NCBI GenBank assembly: GCA_026014545.1
Contig: JAOZIH010000008.1
Span: 1-64,000 of the forward strand
Reading direction: 5' to 3'
From: Candidatus Bathyarchaeota archaeon
Lineage (GTDB): Archaea; Thermoproteota; Bathyarchaeia; Bathyarchaeales; Bathycorpusculaceae
DNA: 64,000 nt
Shown: positions 32,940 through 42,027 of the stretch, piece by piece
Layout: each line of letters begins with the position of its first letter
How positions within the stretch are numbered: position 1 is the first letter of the stretch
Translations under genes and position numbers: made by a program
Notes under the pieces: model-generated
What the model was told of the DNA's origin: nothing
What the model saw: only the letters and a program-made list of their open reading frames with translations
Database searches by the model: none

Positions 32940-35198
32940 TTAAGGTTGGCTTGTAGCGTTGTAGTATTTTTGCCAGTCAATCTCGTACAATGCCACAATC
33001 GGTATGAGGCCACCGTATTTGGCGGAAGCGTCAATCGCGCTCAAGTTCTCACCAGCGAAGTATGCTTCCTTGAAGTATGTTGGCTGCACGCCTGCCTCGT
33101 CTGCGGTGATGCCGCTTTGTACACCAGACACGTCAACCCAACGCTGCTTTGCCCAGCTCATTAACTTGTATATCGTAGTATTCTTGCCAACATCAAGCCA
33201 TTCACCGCTGGTTTTGTTGATGAAAGCGGTTTCATCAGTCCATGCAGAGTTCTCATCAAGCAAGCCTTCATCTATAAATCTGTCGCGCGCTTGTCCTGAA
33301 ATCCGCGCCATCCACTGCCATTTCCCTTCATCGCCATATCCCACAAAGCGTACAACGTAGGAGTTGCCGCTGGAAGATTGCGCAATGCCGAGAGTAACGA
33401 AAACAAGTATGTATTTGGCGTTATACCGCTCAAGCATCGCCATTGCTTTTTCTTCTGGCGCCATAAAGATGAAACCGATGTTTTCTATCTGCGTACTATT
33501 AACCGTAGCGTTATCAGCTAATGTCGTCACGTTGCCAAGTATGCTTAGCCAATATCCATAATCCCACCAAGCACACACCACACTTGTTGACTGGAGATTA
33601 TTCCTCGTCCAGCTTAACATGTCTAGCCATTCAGTCGCCGGCTCATTCGGCACTACTGGCAGGCTGGCGGCGGTGATCGTGAGAGGCGAGTAAGCTTGAC
33701 CATAGACGCGCGGTATACCACCAGTTTGAGGTGAAAACGCAAGATTTACCATGAGAAGCATAAAGATAAGAAACACGGCGGCGCCACTGTACTCTTTGCT
33801 TACACGCACTATCCTTCGCTTTGCTTTTACTGCAAGATCTGGCGCTTCACGCAATAAGGCGTAAAACGGCTTCAGTATACCCAAAGTTCCCGTGGCTGCT
33901 AAAAGGCTGAATGCAGGCGCGAAGATGGCGAGCAATCGCACCATGGAAGCGGCGAAGTAAAGGGATGTTGCGCCGAAAAGCAGTAAGAAAATGTTTCTGT
34001 TAGTTGGGTTCCTCAACGTGAAGTACAAACCAGCTAGGAAGAAAAGTATTCCTAACCCTAAGTCGTAGTAGATGCTGCCCCAAGCTGAAATTCTGTGTTC
34101 GGCCACTGACTCCAATAGCGGAACGGCAGAGCGAAGGAATGGATTAACCACCGAAAGGAATTTGCCCGCTATATTTGCCAAGTAACCAAGTTGCGCCAGC
34201 ACAGCGAAGACGCCTACTAAGACGATTAACGTTACTGCAGCAAGCATCGTCTTTGCCTTGGCAGAGATGTCGTGCCGCAAAACTTCTGCGAGACACAGTA
34301 AAAGGAACACGCCGGCGACCAGGATCACTGGCCCGGTGGTTAGGTAATTTAATGAGAGATATGGGAACTTTGTGGCTATGAAGAACGCTAAACCGAAAGT
34401 TATGCTATAAGAAAACAGCAGGCGTGGTGTGTATCTCTTTAGCAAAATTAACGTTAAAACGAAAAGAGCAATTAAACCCAGTATATAGTAGGAGGCTCCC
34501 CAGCCCAAAAGAAAGTAGGCTAATGCTCCGGCGGCGCCAAAAGAGTACAGCAGAGAGGAGCGTGTTGACCTATTTTCGTCGATTGCCCTTAAGAACAATA
34601 GTATGAAGGATAGTAGGCCGAGGATGCCTACGGATTCGGTGTCAAAGAAGCCAAGTGCAGTTCTTGCTAGAAATGAGGGCGCTAGAGCTAGGAAAAGCGC
34701 TGCGAACAGGCCAATTGTTTTTCCGCCTATGTCTTTGCCTATGAAATAGATTATTAGGCACGCGGCCGTCCCGAAGATTGCGGGTAAGAAAGAGCAAAAT
34801 GACATTAGATCTATGTTCACGCCTAAAAATGAGATAATACTGTAAAGTGCTGCCGCCGTCATCGGCAAGGAAGGATATGAGGTAGACATGTCCAGTCCAC
34901 TTGGGTACCATTGCTGCGTGTTTATCCATGGTGTAGGCCAATAAGGCGAGAGCAAACCGTTCTGCACCATATAATTTGTTATGCTATATTGATAGTATGG
35001 GTCAAATTCGTTGAGGCGTAAAGTACCTGAGGGTATTTCCCAGCGTATTGGTAAAAGACGAACTGTAAGCGCAATAAAAAGTATCAGAAACAAGGCGGAA
35101 TAGCATACTATCGACGCGTGGCTTGTTTGGATGCGCAAGCGCCCAAAAGCTTTAAGGGTGTTGAAGAACCGTTCCTTAGCCGTGTCTTCTTCCTCCAA
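32940..35198 (-). CDS. Stt3/AglB oligosaccharyltransferase
   Basis: 752 residues. It transfers the lipid-linked glycan to Asn in N-X-S/T sites outside the cell. The first about 500 residues are a multi-helix membrane domain with the DxD-like loop LNEFDPYYQYSITN (about 63) and a second acidic motif ALGFFDTESVG (about 177), and the C-terminal globular part carries the catalytic WWDYGYW near 555. It pairs with the GlcNAc-1-P transferase that follows. The surface protein at 48415 has several N-X-S/T sites that could be targets. Confidence 0.94.
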   Translation of the reverse strand: MEEEDTAKERFFNTLKAFGRLRIQTSHASIVCYSALFLILFIALTVRLLPIRWEIPSGTLRLNEFDPYYQYSITNYMVQNGLLSPYWPTPWINTQQWYPSGLDMSTSYPSLPMTAAALYSIISFLGVNIDLMSFCSFLPAIFGTAACLIIYFIGKDIGGKTIGLFAALFLALAPSFLARTALGFFDTESVGILGLLSFILLFLRAIDENRSTRSSLLYSFGAAGALAYFLLGWGASYYILGLIALFVLTLILLKRYTPRLLFSYSITFGLAFFIATKFPYLSLNYLTTGPVILVAGVFLLLCLAEVLRHDISAKAKTMLAAVTLIVLVGVFAVLAQLGYLANIAGKFLSVVNPFLRSAVPLLESVAEHRISAWGSIYYDLGLGILFFLAGLYFTLRNPTNRNIFLLLFGATSLYFAASMVRLLAIFAPAFSLLAATGTLGILKPFYALLREAPDLAVKAKRRIVRVSKEYSGAAVFLIFMLLMVNLAFSPQTGGIPRVYGQAYSPLTITAASLPVVPNEPATEWLDMLSWTRNNLQSTSVVCAWWDYGYWLSILGNVTTLADNATVNSTQIENIGFIFMAPEEKAMAMLERYNAKYILVFVTLGIAQSSSGNSYVVRFVGYGDEGKWQWMARISGQARDRFIDEGLLDENSAWTDETAFINKTSGEWLDVGKNTTIYKLMSWAKQRWVDVSGVQSGITADEAGVQPTYFKEAYFAGENLSAIDASAKYGGLIPIVALYEIDWQKYYNATSQP

Positions 35199-35450
35199 TT
35201 TGTAATCTCTTCATACGTCAATGGAACCATTTATTTGTTTTGTGGTTAATAACGGTTATATCACAATACACCGTTTATTTATTGTTTTCTAAGAGTAGAT
35301 TTAAAGGTTCATTCGAAATTCTGCTAAAGTTTACAGTAGTTACCAATAACTCAAGAGGGGATTTCGCATAAATAACCTTAAGAAATATCTAATTGCCCGA
35401 GTCTTGCCGTCTTGTTAGATTATTCCGGTAAATTTTTTGTTCGCTGCAAG

Positions 35451-35615
35451 CTATTTTATGGGTCTTATTTCAACATCGATGGGAAGCAGGGATAGTTTCC
35501 GGCCGCACTTGGGGCATTTTCCATCATAGCTTTGCAGAATTTCATCCGGGGGTTTAAGTTCTACGCCTTCGTATAACACGTGCTTGCAGCCATGGCAAAT
35601 TATGATTTGCGGCAT
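35451..35615 (-). CDS. 54-residue zinc-ribbon protein
   Basis: It runs from ATG 35615 to TAG 35451 on the minus strand. It has an N-terminal CHGC (7-10) and CPKCGRK (34-40), together a four-Cys zinc ribbon of about 27-residue spacing, framed by hydrophobic strands (PQIIICHGC and LSLLPIDVEI). Small ribbons of this kind are common in archaea and often unannotated. Function unknown. Confidence 0.7.
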   Translation of the reverse strand: MPQIIICHGCKHVLYEGVELKPPDEILQSYDGKCPKCGRKLSLLPIDVEIRPIK

Positions 35616-35799
35616 TAAACTTCACTTGACGAAATGTAACATCTGCGGCATATTTATTGATTACTAACTTCAAAATAGGAACTGTGAACCGAGTTTTAAT
35701 TGTGTAGACTACTTAAGTTGTATTTTGCCGCTGAGCCATCTTCTGTTATTTAAAAGCATGTTTTATGCCGATGATGCAGTTGTAGGCTGTTTGTTTGGT

Positions 35800-36777
35800 T
35801 TATAGCGCACCAAAACTAATTGCGATGAATAGGGCGTACATGAAAAGTAAAATTGCTGCCTCTCGCCAGCCCATCTTTTCGCCAGACAAGAAATACCATA
35901 GAAGAAGGTTGGCCATCAGCGAGAAGAGTGCAACATTGGAAAACCCATTGGCATCTACTCCGAAAGATGTCGCTGCTAAGGTAACGCCTAAAATCAAGGT
36001 GATGTTTACAAAGCAGCTTCCAACGATGTTGCCTAAAGCAAGCTCCAAGTGTCCTTTTCTTACAGCGCTGATGCTTGTTGCAAATTCAGGTGTGGTTGTG
36101 CCTAAGGATACAATTGTAGCGCCTATAATAATCGCTGGAAGCCCGATGCTCACTGCGATATTGGATGCTGATTCAACTATAAAAAAGGCGCAGACCACAA
36201 CGCCTAATGCGCCGAGAAATGTGAGGGTTATATACTTTCGAAGTTTGCGTTTTTCTGCTCGTGATGGGGCGCCTGCTTCAGGAGTGCCGCTTTTGGAAAG
36301 TTTGTACATGTAAAACATGAATATTGCTAGAAGTATTATGCCTATAAAACGGCCGACGTGCTGTAGATAGAGCAGGGTCAAAGGAACAATGGACGCTATG
36401 AAAAGACCGAAGTGGAGGCTGCTCAACTCTTCTTTCGCCATCTTTGGCAGGAAAAATGAGCCACGCGGGTTTTTTAATGCTAACAGAAAGAAACATGAGC
36501 CAAGTATGAGACAGATGTTAGAAATATTGGCGCCTAACACATTTCCAATAGATACTCCAACATTTTCAGGGTTTACTGTTGAGAAAATAGCAACAAAGAA
36601 TTCAGGCAGAGAAGTGGAAAAGGCAACAAGGATGAAGCCTACAGTTGTTTTTCCCAGCCGCGTTACGCTGGCCACGTTTAAAGCATGCTTTATTGTCATC
36701 TCACTAGCATTGGCCAGCGTCACCAATGTCACAAGAAGAATTACTGTGTTACCTATTAGGCCTAGTTCTTCAAACAT
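35800..36777 (-). CDS. CaCA-family sodium/calcium exchanger
   Basis: 325 residues with about ten membrane helices in two inverted halves. The alpha repeats are visible as GFILVAFSTSLPEFFVAI (about 46-63) and IIGATIVSLGTTTPEFATSI (about 218-237), the acidic residues of which bind the cation. A cytosolic loop lies near 155-180. It exports calcium or a related ion in exchange for sodium or protons. It stands alone and is divergent from topA. Confidence 0.92.
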   Translation of the reverse strand: MFEELGLIGNTVILLVTLVTLANASEMTIKHALNVASVTRLGKTTVGFILVAFSTSLPEFFVAIFSTVNPENVGVSIGNVLGANISNICLILGSCFFLLALKNPRGSFFLPKMAKEELSSLHFGLFIASIVPLTLLYLQHVGRFIGIILLAIFMFYMYKLSKSGTPEAGAPSRAEKRKLRKYITLTFLGALGVVVCAFFIVESASNIAVSIGLPAIIIGATIVSLGTTTPEFATSISAVRKGHLELALGNIVGSCFVNITLILGVTLAATSFGVDANGFSNVALFSLMANLLLWYFLSGEKMGWREAAILLFMYALFIAISFGAL

Positions 36778-36969
36778 TGCTCTGTTCCTCTTGGCAAGGT
36801 TGTTTCATAGCCGGCTCAAAAAGCCGCGGAGACTAAAGAGACATGCTGGAATTCCACTAATAAACATTTTTTAGCAGTTATCTTAATTGGAAATGTATCA
36901 GCTTTCGATTACCCATAAGGCCTTATTGAGTAAAACCTTTTTGAAGAAGAAAATAATTTTAATGCGCAG

Positions 36970-39060
36970 GTGTGGTTTATCAGCCAACTGGAAAAATACA
37001 CATTAATTATAACGGAAAAGCCTGATGCGGCGAGTCGAATTGCCTCTGCATTAGATTCTAAGGGGAAAGCGGAAAGAATTGTGGAAAATGGTGTTCCTTA
37101 TTACTTGGCGAAAAGAGAAGCAAGCATAGTTGTTGTGCCAGCTTTAGGACACTTATACACTGTTGCGAGCAGGGAAAAGGGCTATCCTATTTTTGATTAT
37201 CAGTGGGTTCCGCGGTATATGGCTGAACGGGGTGCAGCGCGAATTCGCAATTGGCTGAGGGTTATTTCGGATCTAGCTAAACATGCTGACAAGTTCATTG
37301 ACGCATGCGACTACGATATTGAAGGGAGCATAATCGGCTACACCATACTAAAGTACGCTTGCGGCGGCAAGGAGAAACTTGCACAACGCATGAAATACTC
37401 CACGTTAACAAAAGAGGAACTTGAAAAATCCTTTGCTGCAAGGCTTTCCCACTTGGATTTTGCTCTTATCGAAGCGGGACTGACAAGGCACGAGGTGGAT
37501 TGGCTTTATGGCATAAACTTGACCCGCGCTTTGACGGCGGCCGCTAAGAACTATAGCGGAAAGTACGCTACACTCAGCACTGGTAGAGTGCAAGGGCCCA
37601 CACTTCACTTTTTGGTAAGGCGAGAAAAAAGCATAGGATGCTTTGTGCCGGCGCCATACTGGAGCATAAAAGCAGAGGTTGAAATTGACGGTGTGATTTT
37701 TGAAGCATTATATAGGAAGGAAGTGATTGAAACTAAGGCGGAAGCAGAGGCGGTGGTTGACCTTTGCAGAGGCAAAGCTGGAATAGTGGAGAAAATAGAG
37801 AAAGAAGAGGTTAGACAGGCACCTCCTTTACCTTTTGATTTCGGTTCGCTGCAGAGAGAGGCCTACCGTGTTTTTGGGTATACGCCCATGCGCACTTCAC
37901 AGGTTGCTCAACGTTTATACTTGGATGCGTTAATTTCGTATCCCAGAACCAGCAGCCAAAAACTGCCGCCGACAATCGATTACCACACCATATTAAGAGG
38001 TTTGGGCAGAAGCAGTGTGTATGCAAAGCTAGCAGCGGCGCTTCTTGCCAAGCCGTTGCTAAAGCCAGTTGAAGGCGATAAAGAAGATCCAGCGCATCCA
38101 GCAATTTATCCTACGGGAAATATGCCTGAGCGAGCGCTTAACAGTGCTGAAAAGAACATTTGGGATCTTGTAGCCAGAAGGTTTATGGCTGCTTTCGGCG
38201 ACCATGCAATTTGGCAAAGTGGCACAGTTACCTTGAGCATTAATGGTAAGCTGTTTGTATTGCGCGGGAAGAAAGTTTCAGTAGAAGGTTGGATACGGTT
38301 CTACAAGCCTTATGTTCGGTCAGAAGGCAAGCCCTTGCCAAACGTTGAAGAGGGACAAGAAGTAAGCGTTAAAAGAGTGGTTTTAGAGGATAAATTCACT
38401 AATCCGCCGCCAAGGTACAATCCCAGTAGCCTTCTAAGAAAAATGGAAGAGGAAAACATAGGAACTAAAGCAACCCGCGCAGGCATTATTCAAACATTGT
38501 ATGATAGGAAGTATATTCGTGGCGAGAGAATTGTCGTAACCGAATTGGGCTTTGAAGTTGTTAATGCCTTGAAAAAGTACTGTCCAACTGTTATATCAGT
38601 AGAGTTAACACGTGAACTTGAGGAAAGAATGGATAGTATTCAGCAAAACAAAGATACAAAAGAAAACGTCCTGCGACACTCTGTCAAGCTGCTGAAGCCC
38701 ATTCTTGAGCAGCTCAAAGTAAACGAGCAGGCGATAGGCGCACGTTTAACTCAAGCCATACAAAAGGAAATATTAGCAGCCAAAAGCATTGGCACATGCC
38801 CAATTTGTAGAAGCGGGAGGCTTGTAGTTTTACGTTCGAAAAAAACGGGCAAACGATTTGTAGGCTGCACGAACTACTCTGCTGGAGCCTGTAAAACGGC
38901 TTTTCCACTCCCAGAAAAAGGTTTGATAAAACCAACGGGCAACGTTTGCAGCGCCTGCGGCTTGCCAACCGTGCATGTGCGGCTAAAGGGAAAGCGCTCT
39001 TGGAAATTATGCTTTAATCCTAAATGCCCAACAAAAGAAAAAGCGAAGGGAAAAAATTGA
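36970..39060 (+). CDS. topA: DNA topoisomerase I (type IA)
   Basis: 696 residues from GTG 36970, with TATA-like AATAATTTTAATG just upstream and no clear SD. It relaxes negative supercoils. The Toprim part has TEKPDAASRIA (15) and the acidic triad CDYDIEGS (113-120), where the usual REGE reads IEGS. Catalytic Tyr324 is in ALISYPRTSSQ. Two C-terminal zinc ribbons follow (CPICRSGRL about 603 and CSACGLPTVH about 660). The next gene overlaps its end. Confidence 0.95.
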   Translation: MWFISQLEKYTLIITEKPDAASRIASALDSKGKAERIVENGVPYYLAKREASIVVVPALGHLYTVASREKGYPIFDYQWVPRYMAERGAARIRNWLRVISDLAKHADKFIDACDYDIEGSIIGYTILKYACGGKEKLAQRMKYSTLTKEELEKSFAARLSHLDFALIEAGLTRHEVDWLYGINLTRALTAAAKNYSGKYATLSTGRVQGPTLHFLVRREKSIGCFVPAPYWSIKAEVEIDGVIFEALYRKEVIETKAEAEAVVDLCRGKAGIVEKIEKEEVRQAPPLPFDFGSLQREAYRVFGYTPMRTSQVAQRLYLDALISYPRTSSQKLPPTIDYHTILRGLGRSSVYAKLAAALLAKPLLKPVEGDKEDPAHPAIYPTGNMPERALNSAEKNIWDLVARRFMAAFGDHAIWQSGTVTLSINGKLFVLRGKKVSVEGWIRFYKPYVRSEGKPLPNVEEGQEVSVKRVVLEDKFTNPPPRYNPSSLLRKMEEENIGTKATRAGIIQTLYDRKYIRGERIVVTELGFEVVNALKKYCPTVISVELTRELEERMDSIQQNKDTKENVLRHSVKLLKPILEQLKVNEQAIGARLTQAIQKEILAAKSIGTCPICRSGRLVVLRSKKTGKRFVGCTNYSAGACKTAFPLPEKGLIKPTGNVCSACGLPTVHVRLKGKRSWKLCFNPKCPTKEKAKGKN

Positions 39061-39290
39061 AGTGCAAAATATGCCAGAGAGAGGCTGAAGAAGGAGATTT
39101 CTGTTCATTACACGCCACGGCATATGATAACATAGTTAAGAAGTATGAGGTTTGGAGAAGAGCTTTAAAGATTTCTTGGAAAGAATATTTAAGAGAGATT
39201 GCGCAAAACTCTTTAACAGGCGAATGGGCTAGAGAAACAGCAAGATACTTACTTAACAATGAGGAAAAACAAGATGTCAAACAAAGTTAA
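39057..39290 (+). CDS. Small zinc-finger protein overlapping topA
   Basis: 77 residues from TTG 39057, which overlaps the topA stop. ATG 39024 inside topA is the alternative. It has CKICQREAEEGDFCSLH (3-19), a CxxC...CxxH zinc site, then a helical tail (YDNIVKKYEVWRRALKISWK). Coupling to topA suggests a nucleic-acid-related function, but the family is not recognised. Confidence 0.65.
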   Translation: MKCKICQREAEEGDFCSLHATAYDNIVKKYEVWRRALKISWKEYLREIAQNSLTGEWARETARYLLNNEEKQDVKQS

Positions 39291-39708
39291 GAAAACTGCC
39301 TCATCAATGTCCTTTTCACTGAGCAGATGGTTCCGCAAAATTTCAACAGCGCAACCATCATCCGTAATTATTTCCATAATTGTCATAGCTCTTGCAATTT
39401 TCCTTTTCAGCGGCGGATTATTTGCGATTACAACGCAGCCGCCCTACTACGCGTATATAGGTAACAACTTTTACTTTATCTGGAGCCGCGCGCTCCAGGG
39501 CAGCAGCGCACTTGGCGACCAATTCGTGTCAGAAACCATAATTTCAAACGCCCTTTATGCGATGGGATTTGTTGGATTGCTTGCCATTTACCAGAGTACA
39601 AAATACGCTTACAAGCCAAGACAAGCGTATATGATGCTAATTATAGGCGTGACATTGCTGCTTTTAGCCTACATATTCCTTGAGTTTGCAATTGACGCCA
39701 AAGTTTAA
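39274..39708 (+). CDS. Small membrane protein, three predicted helices
   Basis: 144 residues from ATG 39274 (GAGG nine bases upstream), overlapping the end of the previous gene. Membrane helices are expected at about 31-53, 90-110 and 118-139, after a basic Ser-rich head. The loop between helices 1 and 2 (QPPYYAYIGNNFYFIWSRAL) is probably outside. It vaguely recalls small oligosaccharyltransferase accessory subunits of the OST3/6 type, but I cannot support that assignment. Confidence 0.6.
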   Translation: MSNKVKKTASSMSFSLSRWFRKISTAQPSSVIISIIVIALAIFLFSGGLFAITTQPPYYAYIGNNFYFIWSRALQGSSALGDQFVSETIISNALYAMGFVGLLAIYQSTKYAYKPRQAYMMLIIGVTLLLLAYIFLEFAIDAKV

Positions 39709-39715
39709 ACAGTTG

Positions 39716-40225
39716 TTACCACGGATTTTTCTTCATTTTCAACTTGTAGGCTGCAAGATTTGTAAGTAGATGAATAGGCGGCGTAATTATCAAAATTGCA
39801 GCGGCAAGCTCCCATGATATCGAAGTAAACGGAAACGAAAAGAGAAGCGCTCCTACCACGAAGTCTACTTGATCTACAATTGGCAATAAACCTCCAGGAG
39901 CGATTCCTAACCGCCTTTTCAGGAATGCGCCTGCTAAATCCCCGCAGAGAGCGCCCAAAGGCGAAAAAATGCCAAATAGCAGTGGATAATTGAAAACTTT
40001 CCACTCTGCCATACCGACCAGTATGCCGATGGCTAAACCGAAGAAGAAGCCTCGGTAAGTCTTGTTTTTTCCGAAAATGGGTTTTCCGTCAAAAAAGTTT
40101 TTCCCGAAATCTATTGGTTGCCCCCCGCCGGCTATAACGGGCGCGGCGTTTGCACAGTAGGCGGGAAATATGAAAATCAATGCTTCAACTATCACCGTTG
40201 CTATATCCATATAGTCAACCATCAC
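39716..40225 (-). CDS. carS: CDP-archaeol synthase
   Basis: 169 residues with about five membrane segments (DUF46/CarS family). It activates digeranylgeranylglyceryl phosphate with CTP on the way to archaeal phospholipids. Signatures are FPAYCANAAPVIAGG (19-33), DFGKNFFDGKPIFGKNKTYRG (39-59; given as positions with key DG and GKNKTYRG) and GDLAGAFLKRRLG near 95. It starts two bases after the radB stop, so the two share a transcript. Confidence 0.95.
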   Translation of the reverse strand: MMVDYMDIATVIVEALIFIFPAYCANAAPVIAGGGQPIDFGKNFFDGKPIFGKNKTYRGFFFGLAIGILVGMAEWKVFNYPLLFGIFSPLGALCGDLAGAFLKRRLGIAPGGLLPIVDQVDFVVGALLFSFPFTSISWELAAAILIITPPIHLLTNLAAYKLKMKKNPW

Positions 40226-40227
40226 TA

Positions 40228-40923
40228 TTAAAGCGGGTAATCATGAATTCCCATTTCGGTTATTCTTAAATGGCATGCCGCTTCTTGAGCCTTTCCAAAT
40301 GTTTTTTCAATCACTGCTTTAATTATTTGCGGGTTTTCCGTGGGTTTCATGGCGATTATTGCGTCAGCCCAGAATTTTACAACTCGGGTAGCAACAGGAG
40401 CCACGCTGACGTAGGGCTCGTTGAAAACGCTTCTTACCTGACTGGTTATAATGATGGGCATTTTTTGGGTTTTTGCCGTCTGCGCTAGAACAGCCATCTG
40501 TCTGTTCAGTTCACGGTTTAGATCGAATGCTTTCCCAGAGGCTTCAGCAATCTCAGCCCGATACAAAGAGGTCACAGTGTCGATTACCACCAAACCAAAG
40601 TTTTTAGCAGTGTAATCGGGCAAGCGGTCTATGACGGCGGCTTGCTCTCGGAAACTCTCCGGCCTCATCAGAATTACGAGAGCAGCTATTTCCTCAAATT
40701 TTCCTGCAGACACCTGTGAAAGTCTCTCGGCTGAAAAGGTGTTGTCGCAGTCTATGAAGAGGATCTTTAAGCCTTGCTTGGCACAATTCACAGCGCACTG
40801 CATAGCCAGAGTTGTTTTCCCAGTTTCTGGTTCTCCATAAATCAGAATAACGCGTTCAGAGGGTATGCCGCCATTCAAGTGTCGGTCAAGACATCCGCTA
40901 CCTGTTGAGAGTCTCTTCACCAA
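40228..40923 (-). CDS. radB: RadB recombinase paralogue
   Basis: 231 residues, RecA-fold with Walker A GEPETGKTTLA (about 31-41) and Walker B GLVVIDTVTSL (about 130-140). It lacks the N-terminal helix-hairpin-helix domain of RadA, as expected for RadB, which assists strand exchange. It is first in a two-gene unit with carS. Confidence 0.93.
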   Translation of the reverse strand: MVKRLSTGSGCLDRHLNGGIPSERVILIYGEPETGKTTLAMQCAVNCAKQGLKILFIDCDNTFSAERLSQVSAGKFEEIAALVILMRPESFREQAAVIDRLPDYTAKNFGLVVIDTVTSLYRAEIAEASGKAFDLNRELNRQMAVLAQTAKTQKMPIIITSQVRSVFNEPYVSVAPVATRVVKFWADAIIAMKPTENPQIIKAVIEKTFGKAQEAACHLRITEMGIHDYPL

Positions 40924-41014
40924 GTTAACCCACGCACCAGAAGAGTATGACTGGCATAATTAATAATTGTTTAGCGCTTAACCACACTCAAAACTTCGCT
41001 TGGAGCCACCCTTA

Positions 41015-41022
41015 GTTTATAT
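41015..41022 (+). promoter_or_regulatory. Strong TATA box before structured RNA copy A
   Basis: TTTATATG (41015-41022) is nearly the same as the thermosome TATA box in this window. It predicts transcription starting around 41041-41046, which is exactly where the conserved RNA element begins (41044). Confidence 0.6.
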
Positions 41023-41043
41023 GGTTTAACAGCCTAGCGTTTT

Positions 41044-41111
41044 CCGCTACTGGAGTAGCCCCCTCTATAGGTTTCTGCAATGAATCTCTAATAGCCGCCA
41101 AATATGAAGGC
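41044..41111 (+). ncRNA. Two-copy structured RNA element, copy A
   Basis: It begins CCGCTACTGGAGTAGCC, which can form GCTAC-TGGA-GTAGC, and continues with the 50-base core (41062-41111) shared at 48 of 50 positions with 25501-25550 on the opposite strand. CCTCTATA pairs with TATGAAGG as a closing stem, and GGTTT-CTGCAAT-GAATC forms an inner hairpin whose one changed base turns a G-C into a G-U pair. A TATA box is ideally placed. It is either an independent small RNA or the start of a 170-base leader of the gene at 41215. Confidence 0.65.
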
Positions 41112-41214
41112 TATCGTGTCTGAGAAGCTGGAGGGAAATAGCAACACAGCTGGGGGTTATGGCAAGATTAAAAGGGAACTGGCAACACAATAACGTGTGG
41201 GTTGTGAGTAAATT

Positions 41215-41583
41215 ATGAGCAAAAAAGACATTACAATCGAATATGCACCCTTCAAAGAAATCGTTATAATGGAACGCACGTATTTTTCAACTCCAGAAGA
41301 AATGGCTCGTTTTACTTCCGTGATAGCCGGCGGAAAACTGGCTGGATTATATTGGGCTGAAGGCGTGGTTTTTCTTTATTTTCCGCTTCCCGCTTCCACA
41401 ACGGCGGTTGCAAAGGCATTGATAGAGTCGGGCAAAGTTTACTGGACGTTTGTTGGCTACTCATTGATGCCAAGGTATGCGCCAACTATAGAGACAAAAG
41501 AGAAAATTATTGTGCCCGTGATTGACATGTCTTCTGACCATATTCTCAGAAAAGTTGCTCAATGGCTAAAAGAACAAAAATAA
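41215..41583 (+). CDS. Unknown conserved-looking protein before ribK
   Basis: 122 residues. The predicted fold is alpha-beta (DITIEYAPFKEIVIMERTYF, then LAGLYWAEGVVFLYFPLPAS), with no cysteines or obvious catalytic motif, ending in a helix. ATG 41215 lies about 170 bases downstream of a strong TATA box, an unusually long leader. The riboflavin kinase gene starts seven bases after its stop. Function unknown. Confidence 0.7.
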   Translation: MSKKDITIEYAPFKEIVIMERTYFSTPEEMARFTSVIAGGKLAGLYWAEGVVFLYFPLPASTTAVAKALIESGKVYWTFVGYSLMPRYAPTIETKEKIIVPVIDMSSDHILRKVAQWLKEQK

Positions 41584-41590
41584 TGAGGCT

Positions 41591-42025
41591 ATGTATGCAG
41601 CAGAATGCGGCGACTGCAGCGTTAAGAGCGTAGCGCTGATGAAAAAGTTAGAATTCAGCGGCAGAGTGTTCTCCAGCCGAGGCGAAGGCAAAAAATTTCT
41701 CGAGTTACCGTGGGTTAAAAGTCAAATAAAGCGGAAATTGGGCTTCACACCGTACGCTGGCACTTTAAATTTAAGGCTCTCGGAAGAAAATGCAAAACGC
41801 AGAGCGCTGCTTGAAAACACCTGTTCCATGAAGATTATTCCAGCTACAGGTTATTGTAGCGGGAAACTTTTCAAGGCGCGCATAGATGGGATAGCATGTG
41901 GCGTTGTAATTCCCGAAGTCCAAGCCTACCCAAATGATGTTTTAGAAATAATTGCTCCTGTCAACTTGCGTGAGACGCTTAAGCTTAAAGATGAAGATGA
42001 AGTTACAGTTATGGTTATAGTTTAG
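41591..42025 (+). CDS. ribK: CTP-dependent riboflavin kinase
   Basis: 144 residues of the DUF120/RibK family, which makes FMN from riboflavin using CTP and is specific to archaea. Signatures are FSGRVFSSRGEGKKFLELPW (24-43), KLGFTPYAGTLNLRL (about 50-65) and the C-terminal VLEIIAPVNLRETLKLKDED. Some relatives carry an N-terminal HTH domain. This one does not, having only a short Cys-containing head (AAECGDCS). Confidence 0.93.
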   Translation: MYAAECGDCSVKSVALMKKLEFSGRVFSSRGEGKKFLELPWVKSQIKRKLGFTPYAGTLNLRLSEENAKRRALLENTCSMKIIPATGYCSGKLFKARIDGIACGVVIPEVQAYPNDVLEIIAPVNLRETLKLKDEDEVTVMVIV

Positions 42026-42027
42026 GA

